Made by a program: the position numbers and the translations under genes. From positions 744,001 to 808,000 of the forward strand of contig JAQISU010000033.1 in the NCBI GenBank assembly GCA_029339505.1: a DNA stretch of 64,000 nt, given 5' to 3'. Source of the DNA: Unio delphinus. Taxonomy: Eukaryota; Mollusca; Bivalvia; Unionida; Unionidae. Position 1 is the stretch's first letter. Each line of letters opens with the position of its first letter. The notes beneath the pieces were generated by a model that had not been told where the DNA came from, searched no databases, and saw only the letters and a list, made by a program, of their open reading frames with translations. Below, piece by piece: positions 38,241 to 49,950 of this stretch.

Positions 38241-38571
38241 ATTGTTTACCATAAGCTTACGTAGGCGAGACAGAGAGGCAGCAATTCCTCACATTTCAAT
38301 ATATAAACTTCAGACCCAAATTAATTGTATCCTCAAGTTTCAGTTGAATACAGCAATTGCTTTCGTATGTATGTGTCTCCCAAAAGTATACCACAAGACG
38401 TTTTCATAGTTTACATCGATGAAACATGTTGTCTGCTTTAACGACAAGACAGTGACTCTTATCCTATCAGCATGTAACCTTTACAGTCATTATTATACTA
38501 AAGTGAAAGTGTTAGCTAAATGCAGTAACAAATGTAGATAACTCTCAAAAACATAAACAATGTTCATGTTG
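38241..38571. other. Intergenic, nothing recognised
   Basis: No feature. Confidence 0.45.
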
Positions 38572-38790
38572 ATGAACCAAGCTTTCTGAGACAAATAAGA
38601 CGCAATATGTGTAAAAGTACGAATCAAGCTTTCTAAAACATACAATACGGCCTATGTTTAAAAGCATGAACAAAGCTTTCTGAGACAAACAAGACGAAAC
38701 ATGTGTAAAAGTATGAACCAAGCTTTCTGAAACAAACAATACGGCACATGTTTAAAAGCATGAACCAAGCTTTCTGAGACAAACAGGCGA
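38572..38790. repeat. Two-monomer (A-B) minisatellite, about 54-bp monomers
   Basis: Four and a half monomers start caagctttctg. They alternate strictly: type A has gagacaaacaagacg and atgtgtaaaagta, and type B has gaaacaaacaatacgg and atgtttaaaagca. The repeating unit is therefore the roughly 108-bp dimer. Confidence 0.88.
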
Positions 38791-38794
38791 AGCA

Positions 38795-39112
38795 AGCAGG
38801 ACGGGTGCGTGGATTTTTATCTTGTTGTGAACAATTTTTAAATCATATCGCTACGGTGTATGCAGTGCTGCAGTTTGTAATGATGGCTAGCACTGGAGCA
38901 TCATGCCGCAAACATATAACATGATGTCCCACCAATTCACATTATCCTGACACCAGGACGACCAGCGCTAACACTATCCTCTAAATCCTGAGCGCCAAGC
39001 GTGGCAGGTGTTAGAACCATTTTTGTCTTTGGTATGTCTCTGTCGGGGGATCGACAACAACGGCCTATCGCATTCGAGGCGGACGCTCTAATCACTAGGC
39101 CACCGGAGCGAA
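38795..39112 (-). mobile_element. SINE family 1 copy
   Basis: The minus-strand head begins near 39112 (cgctccggtggcctagtgattagag, box B weak). The full body follows, and the tail is degraded (aaattgttcacaacaag). It lies immediately after the A-B minisatellite. Confidence 0.9.
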
Positions 39113-39800
39113 CAAGCAAGATTGAAAGTCCTAGAAAATCGTTATATAAACTTTAGTCCCACGTAATATTTTCATCATAACATTTTTAATTTAATACAAC
39201 CAGCCAATTATTAACATTGTTCAGCACAATGCTAAAGCAAGTAGGACAGGCTATATACATAACTCGTACCAGATCACGGCATAAACATTCAAAATTTCAC
39301 GTCAGTGCAGCAATTGATGTAGAAGGTGCGTGTCAATCAATAATGTAACGAAAAACATTAACACTGTTTACGACGCAGCCGTCTTCACTTCCTTCACTTG
39401 CAAAGTACGTACTGCGTCTTTTCGTGCTTTTGCAGGCGCGACAAAAATTACCAGTTGAAATGATTCCTTAATTACAACCGAACATTCCATACCAATATAG
39501 AATATTTTGCACATGCAACAAGACCGACAGGTTTAGTTTATGTCAGTTCTCTCATTGAATCAGCTTCTATATCTTGTATTATCTAACAGCAAGATTCCCA
39601 TTTAAAAATATATCATTTCAGCACACAAAAAAAACATGCTATGTTAAACTAATTTATGACTGGATCGAATAAGGCATTCTTAAAGGTAATATGTTCCTTT
39701 CCATAGTTTAGCTAGAGTGTTGTCAAGAAACAATATTGAAATTTCAGAATAAATATTATAAATACCTCTATGAATAAACTGCTTACGCAAGCATTTTCTG
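39113..39800. other. Intergenic, nothing recognised
   Basis: No open frame or repeat similarity. Confidence 0.5.
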
Positions 39801-39802
39801 CA

Positions 39803-40018
39803 GTTTGAGGATGCCCAAATGTTCTAAAACGCCCGCCTTACCGACCACTGCCATCTCAGCCTTGTTCGCATAGATTGGAGTCAGGGACTCGGACAGTGTG
39901 TGTACGTCGAAAAGCTTCCTCTGAATCGATATTTCTGAGCCTTTCTCAGGTTCTTCCTCTGGCAATTATGCCCTATCATGCGCTGAAAAAAATGACATTT
40001 GACCCAAAACAACAACAC
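39803..40018 (+). mobile_element. SINE family 2 copy, old
   Basis: It aligns in order with the 43895 copy. The head atgcccaaatgttctaaaacgc, then ccgaccactgccatctcagcc, a degraded box B, gtcgaaaagcttcc and cctttctcaggttcttcctc lead to atgccctatcatgcgctgaaaa with an ACAACAACA tail. Its antisense frame (39783-39965) looks coding but lies wholly within this SINE. Confidence 0.72.
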
Positions 40019-40527
40019 CAATACATTACAATGTTAAACAAACCTCAATAACAGATCGATATGAATACTAAGAAAAATGTCCAATTACTTGACAATGCGT
40101 GAGATTCATTTCAACACGACACAGTAAAAACAATACATGAAATGAAAATCGAACATAATATGCTTTGTTGTCCTTGACGATCAATTCGGAATGCAAAATG
40201 CCATCTTAGAAGAATAGCATCTGTACGGTTAGACAATTACGTACGCATTCTATTTATCGTTTTTAAGCAAAGATAAGGCAATAATTAAATTTATTGCAAA
40301 TTTTAGTTGAAACTTCAAAGGACATTTATATTTATTAAGTATTTATCCGATTTATAATCAAATTATATAATGTATGCTGCTGATATATTTAATAAAATAT
40401 TGTATATTCTGGCATTTAACTAAAATCGATATGGCATCGTACGTAGCAGAAAACATTTATGACTAGCTAAAGAAGAACACGTGTTCCTTTGTTTTACAAA
40501 TAAAAGTAGCTTGTATCTGAACCTGCA
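40019..40527. other. Intergenic, nothing recognised
   Basis: AT-rich; no feature. Confidence 0.5.
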
Positions 40528-40597
40528 TTTAATTTCCAGTAATTAGTTTTAATTACGATAACTTTAATTTCCAGTAATTAGTTTTAATTACGATAAC
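40528..40597. repeat. Perfect direct duplication, 35 bp x 2
   Basis: The unit beginning tttaatttccagtaatta occurs at 40528-40562 and 40563-40597 with no difference seen. Confidence 0.93.
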
Positions 40598-40976
40598 TAT
40601 ATTCGTGGCTCCGTTCCTACAGTTGATTTCAGAATATATTTATATAAATGCTTATCAATGAAATCTCGTTCAGTTTTTTTCTCACCGATGAACCATTTGA
40701 TAACAGTAATAAGGAGGGCATCGTTCCTTTGCAACAATGCTTCAGTATTTACTATCTTGGTGCAGAGTAGAAGTGGCGTAGATATTGTCGCCAAATAGAA
40801 CGGTACATATAGACATACGGCGGCAGGAAGTATTTCTTTTTTTTCAGCCAAAATGGGCTATACGATCCCCTCCTCCTTTTAAAAGCACATTTGAAGGTTT
40901 CGAAGGTCTTTGATTCTAGGCTACCATACCAGCACGACAGTTGTTTCAAGTCCTCGCCAGGTTCATTTTTGGACAC
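40597..40976 (-). other. Two overlapping minus-strand open frames, possible exons
   Basis: Frame one (40752-40976) includes KNEPGEDLKQLSCWYGSLES. Frame two (40597-40851) has a hydrophobic stretch, ILPAAVCLYVPFYLATISTP, followed by LLITVIKWFIG next to a donor-like ATCG|gtgaga at about 40688. They could be successive exons of one gene or chance. No family is recognised and no good acceptor was found. Confidence 0.22.
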
Positions 40977-41116
40977 GGTTGGCTAATCAAGTAATTTTCT
41001 TTTTCTCTGGTGTTTTTTCATCTGCACGGTATTTGGATACACACTAAACATGATCATGTGTCTCTTCAGGTGTTTGTCAATGCTGTCTTACACACTATTT
41101 CTTCTCTAAAATCACA

Positions 41117-41410
41117 TGTTAGATGTTAGGGATTATCGGACAACTTCGTACATGGCGCCTTTGTTTGGTTACTGTTTCCTAGGAGATCATCGATCACGGT
41201 GTTATTGCCCGGATCGAGTAATTAATAACCAATCAAATTAATGGATAGAATAATAGAGGTATGAGCAAAGATATGGAAGAGAACAACATGGGCCCCCTTA
41301 CGTAAAATATAACAATTTAGTCATATACATTTGAAGGATACACTTTAAATTAGAAACATAATTACAAACTTTATATGATATGCAATTAGCCGTTCTATTC
41401 TACCGTAAAA
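41117..41410 (-). mobile_element. LTR family 1 fragment (3' block)
   Basis: On the minus strand it reads gtaagggggcccatgttgtt, tttgctcat, actcgatccgggcaat and gatgatctcctagg, then ends ...ctaaca near 41117. That matches the CTGACA end of the intact copies. aaacggctaattg about 120 bases upstream also matches 44745. The 5' boundary is unclear. Confidence 0.65.
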
Positions 41411-41934
41411 AAAACAAATTTCGCTGACATGTCAGAATTTCCGTATTCGTTTTCCTTTTCTTTTTCTCTCCAGCCCCTTCCTGTCATCAACCACACATCG
41501 AATATATTATTGTCCTCATTGTCATTGTCCTGTAATACCTTTTAAACATAATAGAACCAAAACTGGTGTCTTACGTTTCCGTCCGTTTCCATTCTTTCTT
41601 TCTCTCTGCAATGTAACGTTAAGTCTGTCTGTCCAGCTCTCAAATCACTAGTCCCCGTTCTACAGTCACCCGATGCAGTTGTAACACGTGTGTATGTGTA
41701 TGTGTTAGCTTTCTTTTGTACCAAAATGTCATATTAACATTACATACAAAGACATAGTAACCATGAACTTAAACTGTTTAATTTATTCGTATATAGGTGC
41801 ATGTCATAGTTCTCCATTTTTTCTGCAAAGTCACGCATAATCTTTATGAGACACTAAACAATTTCTTTCTTCACTGGTCTTCTGGGTTATGTCATCCTAT
41901 AAGATTTACCATCTTGATTTCTCTTCCAACCTCT

Positions 41935-41939
<5 letters not shown>
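41411..41939. other. Intergenic, possibly more LTR sequence
   Basis: No clear feature. Weak similarity to the LTR family 1 body cannot be decided by eye. Confidence 0.35.

Positions 41940-41999
<60 letters not shown>
41940..41999. repeat. (TC)n microsatellite
   Basis: About 29 TC units. Confidence 0.97.
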
Positions 42000-42000
<1 letters not shown>

Positions 42001-42309
42001 GAATGTAGGTAATATTGAATATGAGGTAAGCATATCCTTTTCAAGCACAAACGTCTACTAAAACATTTTTTGGAAAGTATTGTGTGATACGGATCGCTAT
42101 TGGCGCAAGTTTTGCGCTTTCTCCTTGAAAAGGTGTCATCGTTTCATCTTTATTATAAACTTTAATTTGACTAAGTTTTAAACACTACGTTTTAAATTTT
42201 CTGTGTGTCTTAGGGCCTCTCAAATGTGATAATAACGAATTGCTTTGGGGCTGAATCCGGACTATCATGTTTTGTGACAGAAGATGGAGACATTAATGCA
42301 GGCTTACTC

Positions 42310-43540
42310 ATCTCGTATTCAGAATCAATGAAATAGATTTGAGCGAACAGTTCCACTCGCGTGTTGGGTGATATAGATGGTGTGATGAATATGATTTTTT
42401 TTCATGTAACGGACTATATAATGTGTGAGATTTTATCTCCTTTTCTTACATTGTAGGCTAAAAGAGGGCATTTGGATAGTGATGATGATATAATAGATGG
42501 GAAAATGGATAATATTTATGTGGTGTAAGGGATAATCTATTTTATGAAATTTCATCTTATCCATTTGCATGCTAAGCTAACACAGGACGTTTGGAGTGTG
42601 TGTATGTGTGTGTATGTCTTTGTCCTTATAAAACTCCTTTTGTCCCTATCAAATTCATTTCACCTACCTACCTACCTACCTACCTACCTACCTACAGTAG
42701 CGCGCATTTAGTTCAGTCACTTGCAACACTGTTTCCATTTTCATCATAGTTTCCAATAAAATGACGTCATAAAGCTAGAAAGTTCGAGGCTATAAATATA
42801 GACTTGTGTTTTGTCCATAGGACTTTCCACATGTTGTAGCAAATAAGAGATGGTACATCTTTTTTTAAAAACAGGATCGTCCCACAAGTTGAGGCTATAA
42901 ATATATACTGGGTTTTGCCATAGGAATTTCCTACAAATTGTCACTACATACACTAGTGGTTTTCCACATAGTCATTTTCGTACTGAAACAGATAGTCTTT
43001 TTTGTGAGATTGTATCTCCTTATCTTACATTTTAAGCTAATACATGGCGTTTGCATAGTATGTATGATTTAATGAATGGTATAGTTGGTGTAATGTACAA
43101 TATTTTGTGGTGTAAGGGATATAATTTTGTGAGATTTCATCTACTTCTCTTACATTCTAAGCGAACACATGTCATTTTGGATAGTATGATATGTTTCATA
43201 GCTTAGTGGTGTGATGTATAATATATTTGTGGTGTAAGGGATAATCTTTATTGTCAGATTTCGTCTTCTTCGCTTACATTCTGCGATTAAAAAGGAATGT
43301 GCGGATAGTGTGTTGATTGTGTGTCTTTAATTAATTAATTATAATTATAATTAATGTGATCAGTGGTATTTTTGTGGTGTGAGGGATAGTCTATTTTGTG
43401 AAATTTCATCTTCTTCGTTCATTTTCTAAGCTAGCACATAACGTTAGTCTTTGTCCCTATAAAACTCCCATTCTCCCTATCAAATTTATTTTACCTACCT
43501 ACCTATCTAACTACTTACCTACAGTAGCGCGTATTTAGGT
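42310..43540. repeat. Degenerate tandem repeat, about 115-145 bp, with CTAC tracts
   Basis: The phrase 'tgtggtgtaagggataatctattttgtgagatttcatcttcttcg.ttacattctaagct' recurs at about 42520, 43110, 43225 and 43375, with weaker copies at about 42425 and 43000. Two longer blocks (42600-42720 and 43440-43560) also share cctataaaactcc, a CTAC run and cagtagcgcg. A further pair (42775-42815, 42880-42925) shares gaggctataaatata. Confidence 0.75.
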
Positions 43541-43881
43541 CAGTCACTTAGTTTCTAGTAAAAATTGACCATGAAATAGAAAAATAGGGACATATAAATA
43601 ATGACATAAATTAGCTTATTTAGCGACACTATAGGGACACTTTATAGACAAACAAAAATAGACATACAAATTCAATGCATACATAATGTAGCTAACTATT
43701 TACATTTATAAATAACCCACCTGTAAATAACTAATACAATTATAATCCGCATAGTTGTAGCGTTCTTAATCATATGTCTCTAAATATACAAAATATTCTA
43801 AAGCATAACGGATCACATAGACTAGCTCAATTGACTACTCAAATATATAAATAACTTACGTATAATTAACTATGAGATCTC
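43541..43881. other. Intergenic, AT-rich, nothing recognised
   Basis: No feature. Confidence 0.5.
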
Positions 43882-43894
43882 TTGCTCGGTTCAG

Positions 43895-44136
43895 AGGGGC
43901 CCCAAGTGGCCGAATGGTCTAAAGCGCTGTCCGTTACGGATCACTGCCATCTCACCTCTCACTGTGTGGGTTCGAGTTTCAGATCGGCCATGTGGGTATG
44001 TGAGAAAGCTTGCCAGTAGCTTCTAGTGAGTCGGTGGTTCTTTCCGGGGTTTTCCGGATTCTTCTTCCACCATGAATACTGGCCGCCATGTATAGCCTAT
44101 CTTGTGCTGAAAAAATGGCATTAAAACAAAAACAAA
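43895..44136 (+). mobile_element. SINE family 2, complete copy, 242 bp, 13-bp target duplication
   Basis: The 13-bp duplication TTGCTCGGTTCAG flanks it perfectly (43882-43894; 44137-44149). The head has box A (gtggccgaatggtctaaagcg) and box B (gggttcgagttt), with the long spacing of a Leu/Ser-type tRNA carrying a variable arm. The body has gagaaagcttgcc and ttccggggttttccgg. The 3' end has tatagcctatcttgtgctg and an A-rich CAAAAACAAA tail. Confidence 0.93.
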
Positions 44137-44179
44137 TTGCTCGGTTCAGCTGAATCTCGGAGTATCTGTTGTTTTTTTT

Positions 44180-44392
44180 GGAGTGTGTTTGCTTTGTGCG
44201 TGCGTGTGTGTATGTGTGTGTGCGTGCACGCTTACGTTTGTGTGTATGTTTTTGTTTTCCCCCTTAAAAAAACACTTGTCTCTAAACCAAAAATAGTGCT
44301 TGTGTGTGTATGTATGTTTATTTGTGCGTATTTATGTGTGCACGCCTACATTCCTGTGTGTGTGTGTGTGTGTTTGTTTCTTCCTTAACAAA
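44180..44392. repeat. TG-rich degenerate minisatellite, left part
   Basis: Units of about 120 bp combine TG runs, a cgcacgtttgtgtgtatgt segment and tttcttcccttaacaaaaacttgtc. Two units lie here. The LTR at 44398 sits inside the array, which resumes at 46133. Confidence 0.75.
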
Positions 44393-44397
44393 AAACA

Positions 44398-46132
44398 TGT
44401 CAGAGTCTCGCGGGTCATGAGCGTTATTCGTATAATATTGTACAAGCCCAGTTGTCAAAAGGTATTGCACAACATATAAAAACAACACTCTAAACCACTT
44501 CCCCTTAATACTCGCTATCTAGGAGATGACCGCCCACGGTATAATCACCCGGTCGAGTATAGAATGTATATAGTAAATTGAGCTAATATATTGAACAAAA
44601 AACTACGAGCCCCCGTAAAGATAAATAAGCAATTTAATCAAATACGTACACAGTGCAATTTCCTTTCATTCGGAATACACGTGGTTTTAGAATTAACTTT
44701 CACCGAATTAGAAAAAGATTGAAATAGAATTAAACAAATTTAGCCGTTCTATTACTGATAGTTAACTTCATCAGAGAATCAAGAGTTCAAACAAATTCAT
44801 CCGCGTTGTTCGATTTTCATGACCTGTTATCGTCGAACTGCGTTCTCTGCTCACTCAAATGTTGACCCAGACGTTCCTGTCTCTCGAGATACTTTTCCCT
44901 CGTGGATGTTTCGCTCGAACTCAGACATGTCCTCTGTATCGATGTATGCCCCTCGCAACGTCTGCTTCACAATATTTTTTCCCGTCTTGTACTTCCTCTA
45001 TTTCCGTACTGCACGTCTCTCCAAATAAAAGTATTTTTCTCCTTCCTTTCAAAAGAAAAGTAAAACATCCTAAGTCTCTTGTTACACGATAATAGACTGT
45101 CCGTTTCCCTGGTTCGAACAATCAGATATTACTATCAGTGATAACAATGTTACGGCTAGTAATTAACTACACATGTCTTCAAATATATACCGTTAAACCA
45201 TCTGTTAATTCGGTGTGCCTTGACCTAATACATTATACACTGTCGCTAAATTATCTACGACATCCAAATTCGGTGAATTCACATGTATTCCTGTAATTCA
45301 TTAATTAAAGTAAGACATTAAATCTTAGAACTCAATCAATATTCAAACAATATGATAAATTCAAGAATTAACGTAACACTTTCCTTTTTACGACATCAAT
45401 TAACACTACGTCATTCTTAACTACGAATTAAGGTAAGAATTCTAATTCATAATTCAAAAGCACATTACTAACTTAATGTAACAAATGAAACTAATCATAC
45501 AAATGTATCAACAAATAATGCAGATCTGTAACGAAGACACATTATATTAATTACATCATAATAAGCGTGGATTTGAAACAAATACCTCGTGTTTTTGGTG
45601 CGCCTCTCAACCGTTGGTTTTTGGCGGTCTTTCTGGTCTATTTTTTTTTACGCAGGTACTTCTCTAAAATACTCTCTGGAGTCTTTATTCCAAAATAATA
45701 CTACACTCTCCTCTCTTGCAGAGGTACTTCCAAGACTGAAGTAATTTTAACTAGTAAGAAATTATATATTCTAAAGATTTCTCGTGTAGACACACCCCTT
45801 ATTCAACAGTGACCAATCAGAACAAATATATTTTCTCGCTCAGTCCTTTAAATGTCGCTTACATCAGCGTGTCAAGATGATACGCTTTGGTTTTAAGTAA
45901 CACTATGCCTGTTTCAAATCAACCCCTGACATCTTCGTGATAAAATGAAACTTTCCCCAGGTCACGGCGGTCAGTTTTGCTCCTGTATAAACAACATGTT
46001 AATTAGTACAGCAGTCGACTAGCCTTTCCATACACCCTCTCCTGTACGATGTGTCGTAAATTTAACTAATGGCTAGCTAGGCTAGAACTAATAGTTATTT
46101 AATAGATTCAACCGAAAATTTGGCACTTCACA
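44398..46132 (-). mobile_element. LTR family 1, complete solo LTR, 1735 bp
   Basis: On the minus strand it begins TGTGAAGTGCC at 46132 and ends CTGACA at 44398. It is flanked by the perfect 5-bp duplication AAACA (44393-44397; 46133-46137). It is collinear with 11407-12633 but about 500 bp longer in the middle. The promoter-like module lies at 45765-45835 and the recurring 3' block at 44480-44620. No gag or pol sequence is present. Confidence 0.9.
45765..45835 (-). promoter_or_regulatory. Putative LTR promoter: inverted CCAAT and TATA-like boxes
   Basis: The minus strand reads ctgattggtcactgttgaataaggggtgtg, then ctacacgagaaatctttagaa, the counterpart of 11753-11810. The CCAAT box is at 45813-45817 on the plus strand. 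The TATA-like box is weaker here (TTGAATAAG). Confidence 0.45.
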
Positions 46133-46367
46133 AAACACTTGTCAATAAACACACAAAATATATGTGTTTTGCATGCACGTATTCGCTTGTGTGTTTTTTG
46201 TGTTCGCGCGTACGTTTGTTTGTGTATGTGTGTTTTTTTTCTTTCCTTAGCAAAACCTTATCTCTTAACAAACAAAACGTGTTTGTATATGAGCATGTGA
46301 TTGTACATTAGCGTACGCTTGATGTGTATTTGTTTTCTTCCCTTAGCAAAAACTTGTTAACAAAAAA

Positions 46368-46398
<31 letters not shown>

Positions 46399-46770
46399 TA
46401 TGTGTTTGCATTAGCGTACGTTTTTATATGTGTCTGTGTTTATGTGTATGAATGCGTGTTTATTTTCTTCCCTTAACAATAGAAACGTATCCCTAAACGA
46501 AAGTGTTTGTGTGTGTGTGTGTTTGTATGTTTTTGTGTACATTAGCGTACGTTTTTATGTGTGTGTTTGTATGTATATATGTATTTTTTTCTTCCCTTAA
46601 CCAGAAACGTGTCCCTTAACAAAAAACTGTGTATATGTATTTTTATGCACGCGTTCGTTTGTGTATGTTTTGTTGTTGTGTATTTTATTTGTATGCGCGC
46701 GTTCGTTTGTATTTATTTGTTTTTTCACTTAACAAAAAAAAAACTTGTCCTTAATGTGTTTGTTTTGTGC
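46133..46770. repeat. TG-rich degenerate minisatellite, right part
   Basis: Five to six units of about 110-125 bp. Each has TG runs, cattagcgtacgtttttatgtgtg, then ttttcttcccttaacaaaa and cgtgtcccttaacaaa. The array continues from 44180-44392 across the inserted LTR. Confidence 0.85.
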
Positions 46771-47215
46771 AAATGTAGAGTAGTGTGAATATAACCATTA
46801 ACTCTTTTCTGAGATGATTGTATGTAATCGTGTGTTTTGAAAATATATATAAAAAAATCTCCACAAAGTAATGATAGTAAATAACGTGATTTTGTTAGCA
46901 TAAGTGTGTTGTTTTTTATAAAAATTATTTTAGATTAGCACTCTCGTCACTTTTGACTGTTTGGTAGGTAATTCTGTGTCTATAAATTATATGCCCCCCC
47001 CCCCCAAGCCAGACATTATAGATTTTTACCGCTGTCACTGTTTTGCCCGATTGAGGTCAGCCCCTTGCAACATTGTTGCCAATGTCCAGTATCTCACCCC
47101 ACCTGTTCCATTTATAGTGTCCCTATACAGACCCAACATATATGTTGCTATACACGCCCAGCCTTTTGTCCGTATAAATCGTGTCCGTGTATCGTCCCGG
47201 GGTGTTTTGTAATGG
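46771..47215. other. Intergenic; antisense frame of 79 codons not supported
   Basis: The minus-strand frame 47035-47274 (including GWACIATYMLGLYRDTINGT) has ordinary composition, but it runs into the small repeat at 47240-47350 and has no splice context. It may be part of an unrecognised repeat. Confidence 0.3.
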
Positions 47216-47239
47216 TAATTCATACTGTCCGTGATTCGC

Positions 47240-47355
47240 CGTGAAAAGCAATAACGCCTGGCAGGGCGGGACATATTAACGCCTGACGGAGCGGGATATA
47301 TAACTTTTTATAGCGCCTGAAGAAGCGGGACATATATATTTATATAACGCCTGGC
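47240..47355. repeat. Degenerate short repeat with cgcctg..gcgggacatat, 3-4 units
   Basis: Units near 47249, 47280, 47312 and 47347 share 'aacgcctggc(a/g)g.gcgggacatat', with AT-rich spacers of changing length. Confidence 0.7.
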
Positions 47356-48789
47356 GGACATTCTTGCCGATTGCCCCAAGAGCTGATATAAATCAGGTAA
47401 AAATGTCTGAACTCATCGATGAACACGTGTGTCTCGGAATCGGTACTGGTATTTTGCATTGCTCCGGCGAACCCGCTTAAACTATTTTGTTCGCGTAAAT
47501 GCACTCGAGTTCTAGCTCAGGATTATGTCTGCTTTTAAGTCTCATATGGATCCTTCATGGGATCACGTGATCGAAAATCATGTTTAACTCTTGTCTATCA
47601 CGCTGCAAGGTTTTTTGAAAGACCACGAACAGATGAGAATGCTCTGACCATGCTCTTTGTGATTATCCTGCATGCGATTTTAATAGTGGTAATCTCTAAT
47701 CTCTTACTAGTGTCACGCGCTTTCTCATTTTGTAATTAATCTGGGAAAAACGTGGCACGCTGTGTAAAGTAGGTTGCCGACCCGTGTGTTAGACCCAGAC
47801 AGTAAGCATTCTGACACGTATTGGTACATTTTCAATTTCAGCGAATTCTGACATTATATGACATGTCACGTGAAGTCCAGATAACAATTAATATATTTTG
47901 ATCGTTCAAGTAAACAACAGGGGCAAAAATCGTTTAAATATTCACAGAACATCCACAGCTGCAATTCTTGTTAAACGAATGTTCAAATATGAACATATTC
48001 GGGAAAGATCCTTCCGCATAATAATCAAGACAAAACGAATTACTGCTTAATACTTCTTCTTGATGATAACTGTTTCAACAATGATGATAAAAAAGACCAA
48101 ACCAAACAATACTGGCAGTGTCTTTCAGCAAGGACAGTTAACATCTATCACAGGGCATATACACAAAGATTGTAGATAAGCTATAACAAAACGCATGGCT
48201 TTATGCATTGCTTTCTCTTTGTTTTGCAATATACATGCTATCTTGTTTGTACTGATGGCTGTGTAACCTTGTACTCATTTATCAGCTTCTTATGTAACCC
48301 AGATTAATGAGCGTCATCCACACTTAATTGTATGCAGGTACTTACACAACCTATTTCATCTGTGTTTGACATAATTCAAAGTTTTAAATGTCTCACAAAT
48401 TATATTGCCGCAATTTATTCGCCTTCCTAAATATCTCCCTTGATACGTATGATCGTTATGTCTCATTTAGCTTTCCCAGGACCGTAGTCCCCATTTTTTA
48501 CAACTTGTAATCTTTTATAGTTGGTTCCAAATCGTGATTGTTACCGCCATAAATTCTGTACCCATCTGCGCTTCTCAAAACAAATCTCTAAGTCTTTGTG
48601 ATTTTATTTTGATTTGTTTTGTTATTCGTCTACATTAATTATTTTATAGTTCTAGAACGTATATATGGGTTTGTAATATTTGAGTTGCTTGAAACCTTTG
48701 ACGTTTATTTTAAAAAATGTCCTTCCTTGCGGTATGTACATTCTGCCCCAGTCGATAACAATATCAGAAGAGCACCACCAACAGTACTC
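47356..48789. other. Intergenic, nothing recognised
   Basis: Frames at 47557-47739 and 48619-48813 (+) have hydrophobic stretches but no splice context or family. Confidence 0.45.
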
Positions 48790-49090
48790 CAGGTAAGGTC
48801 AGTTTTTGGATAGTGGGTCCGCCTTGAATGTGGCATGTCGTGGGTATGAACCCTTGCCGAGTCATACCAAAGACATATAAAGGTGGTACTAGTAGATGTC
48901 TCGCTTGGCGTTCAGCATTAAGAGGTCTGGTGTCAGGATAGTGTGACTGGGTGGGACATGATGCTACATGTCTGTGGCATGATGCCCCAGTGTTAGGCAT
49001 CACTATAACCTGCCACACTGCAGATATTGTACCGATATTATTGAAAAATTTTTGAAGCTACGTTAAAAATCTAAATCACACACATACAGG
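48790..49090 (+). mobile_element. SINE family 1 copy, head degraded
   Basis: Box A is no longer recognisable, and box B is gggtatgaaccc. The body from gagtcataccaaagac through the catgatg motifs to gaagctacgttaaaaatc and a CACACA tail is clear. Confidence 0.88.
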
Positions 49091-49942
49091 TATCATTTTG
49101 TATTTGTTTTATCTGGACTTCGCAATCTGACTTCTTTGGTTCACTTAGGTCCATTATCTATCTTTCGTCGGGTTGGTGTTACTCAGCTCTTCGTGCATAA
49201 GTCACGCAAGAGACAAGGTTTAACAGGCACGATATTATCGGACCGGATATTGAACCGATGCTTAAAATACACACAATTCTATCTTTAAAAAATCATTCTG
49301 ATAAGCATTATAATCCCAAATAGTTAAGGAGATTCTGTTTGTACATAACTCTACGCACATGTCACATTTCAATGAGACGGAGTGACTCTATGTATACTTT
49401 AAAATTTAGGAGATTTTAGCCATAGTTCAACTGTTATGCTCAGTTTCCTGACAACAGCTCTTCTCAGAATTTTTTCTGACCTACAAGAGCGCTTCTAGCA
49501 GTCAATTTATAACCCTTCACCTAATTTTCCTTTTGTCTTTTACTTATATGCACCTAATTGTTATAATTTAGTTTACTCTTCTCTTGTGGCAGCAAATGCG
49601 AACGTGTCTGGTGAAGATTGTCCAATATTTCAGAATTTTGAAGATTGGTTACACCAAGGTCATAACATTCCGATTTCACGCCTTCGTCTAATCCTTACTG
49701 TGTCTAAACTGACTCAATGATGTACAAGCTATTTCCATCTCAATATACTAATTTAACATAATTATTTAGCAAAAATGTTTTTTCTCTTTTCTTCTCCCAG
49801 AAGTATTAATTCGAGGTGTTTGGTGTTACCGGTATACCGGTTTATCACAGGGTTTATTTCCGTTGGTAACACGGTATTTTTCATTGTAATGGTATTTCGG
49901 TAGTTTCTGTCAGTAACGTATCTTCGGAAGTTCCCGAGAAAT
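49091..49942. other. Intergenic, nothing recognised
   Basis: No feature. Confidence 0.5.
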
Positions 49943-49950
49943 CTTGTTAT

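Noticed and set aside
39783..39965. Minus-strand 60-codon frame that looks strikingly coding (EEEPEKGSEISIQRKLFDVH)
   Set aside because: It lies entirely inside an old SINE family 2 copy; the DNA aligns in order with 43895-44136, so the protein-like look is coincidental.
46961..47274. Overlapping 83- and 79-codon frames on opposite strands
   Set aside because: No splice context or recognised motif, and the frame runs into a short degenerate repeat. Kept only as an unexplained stretch.
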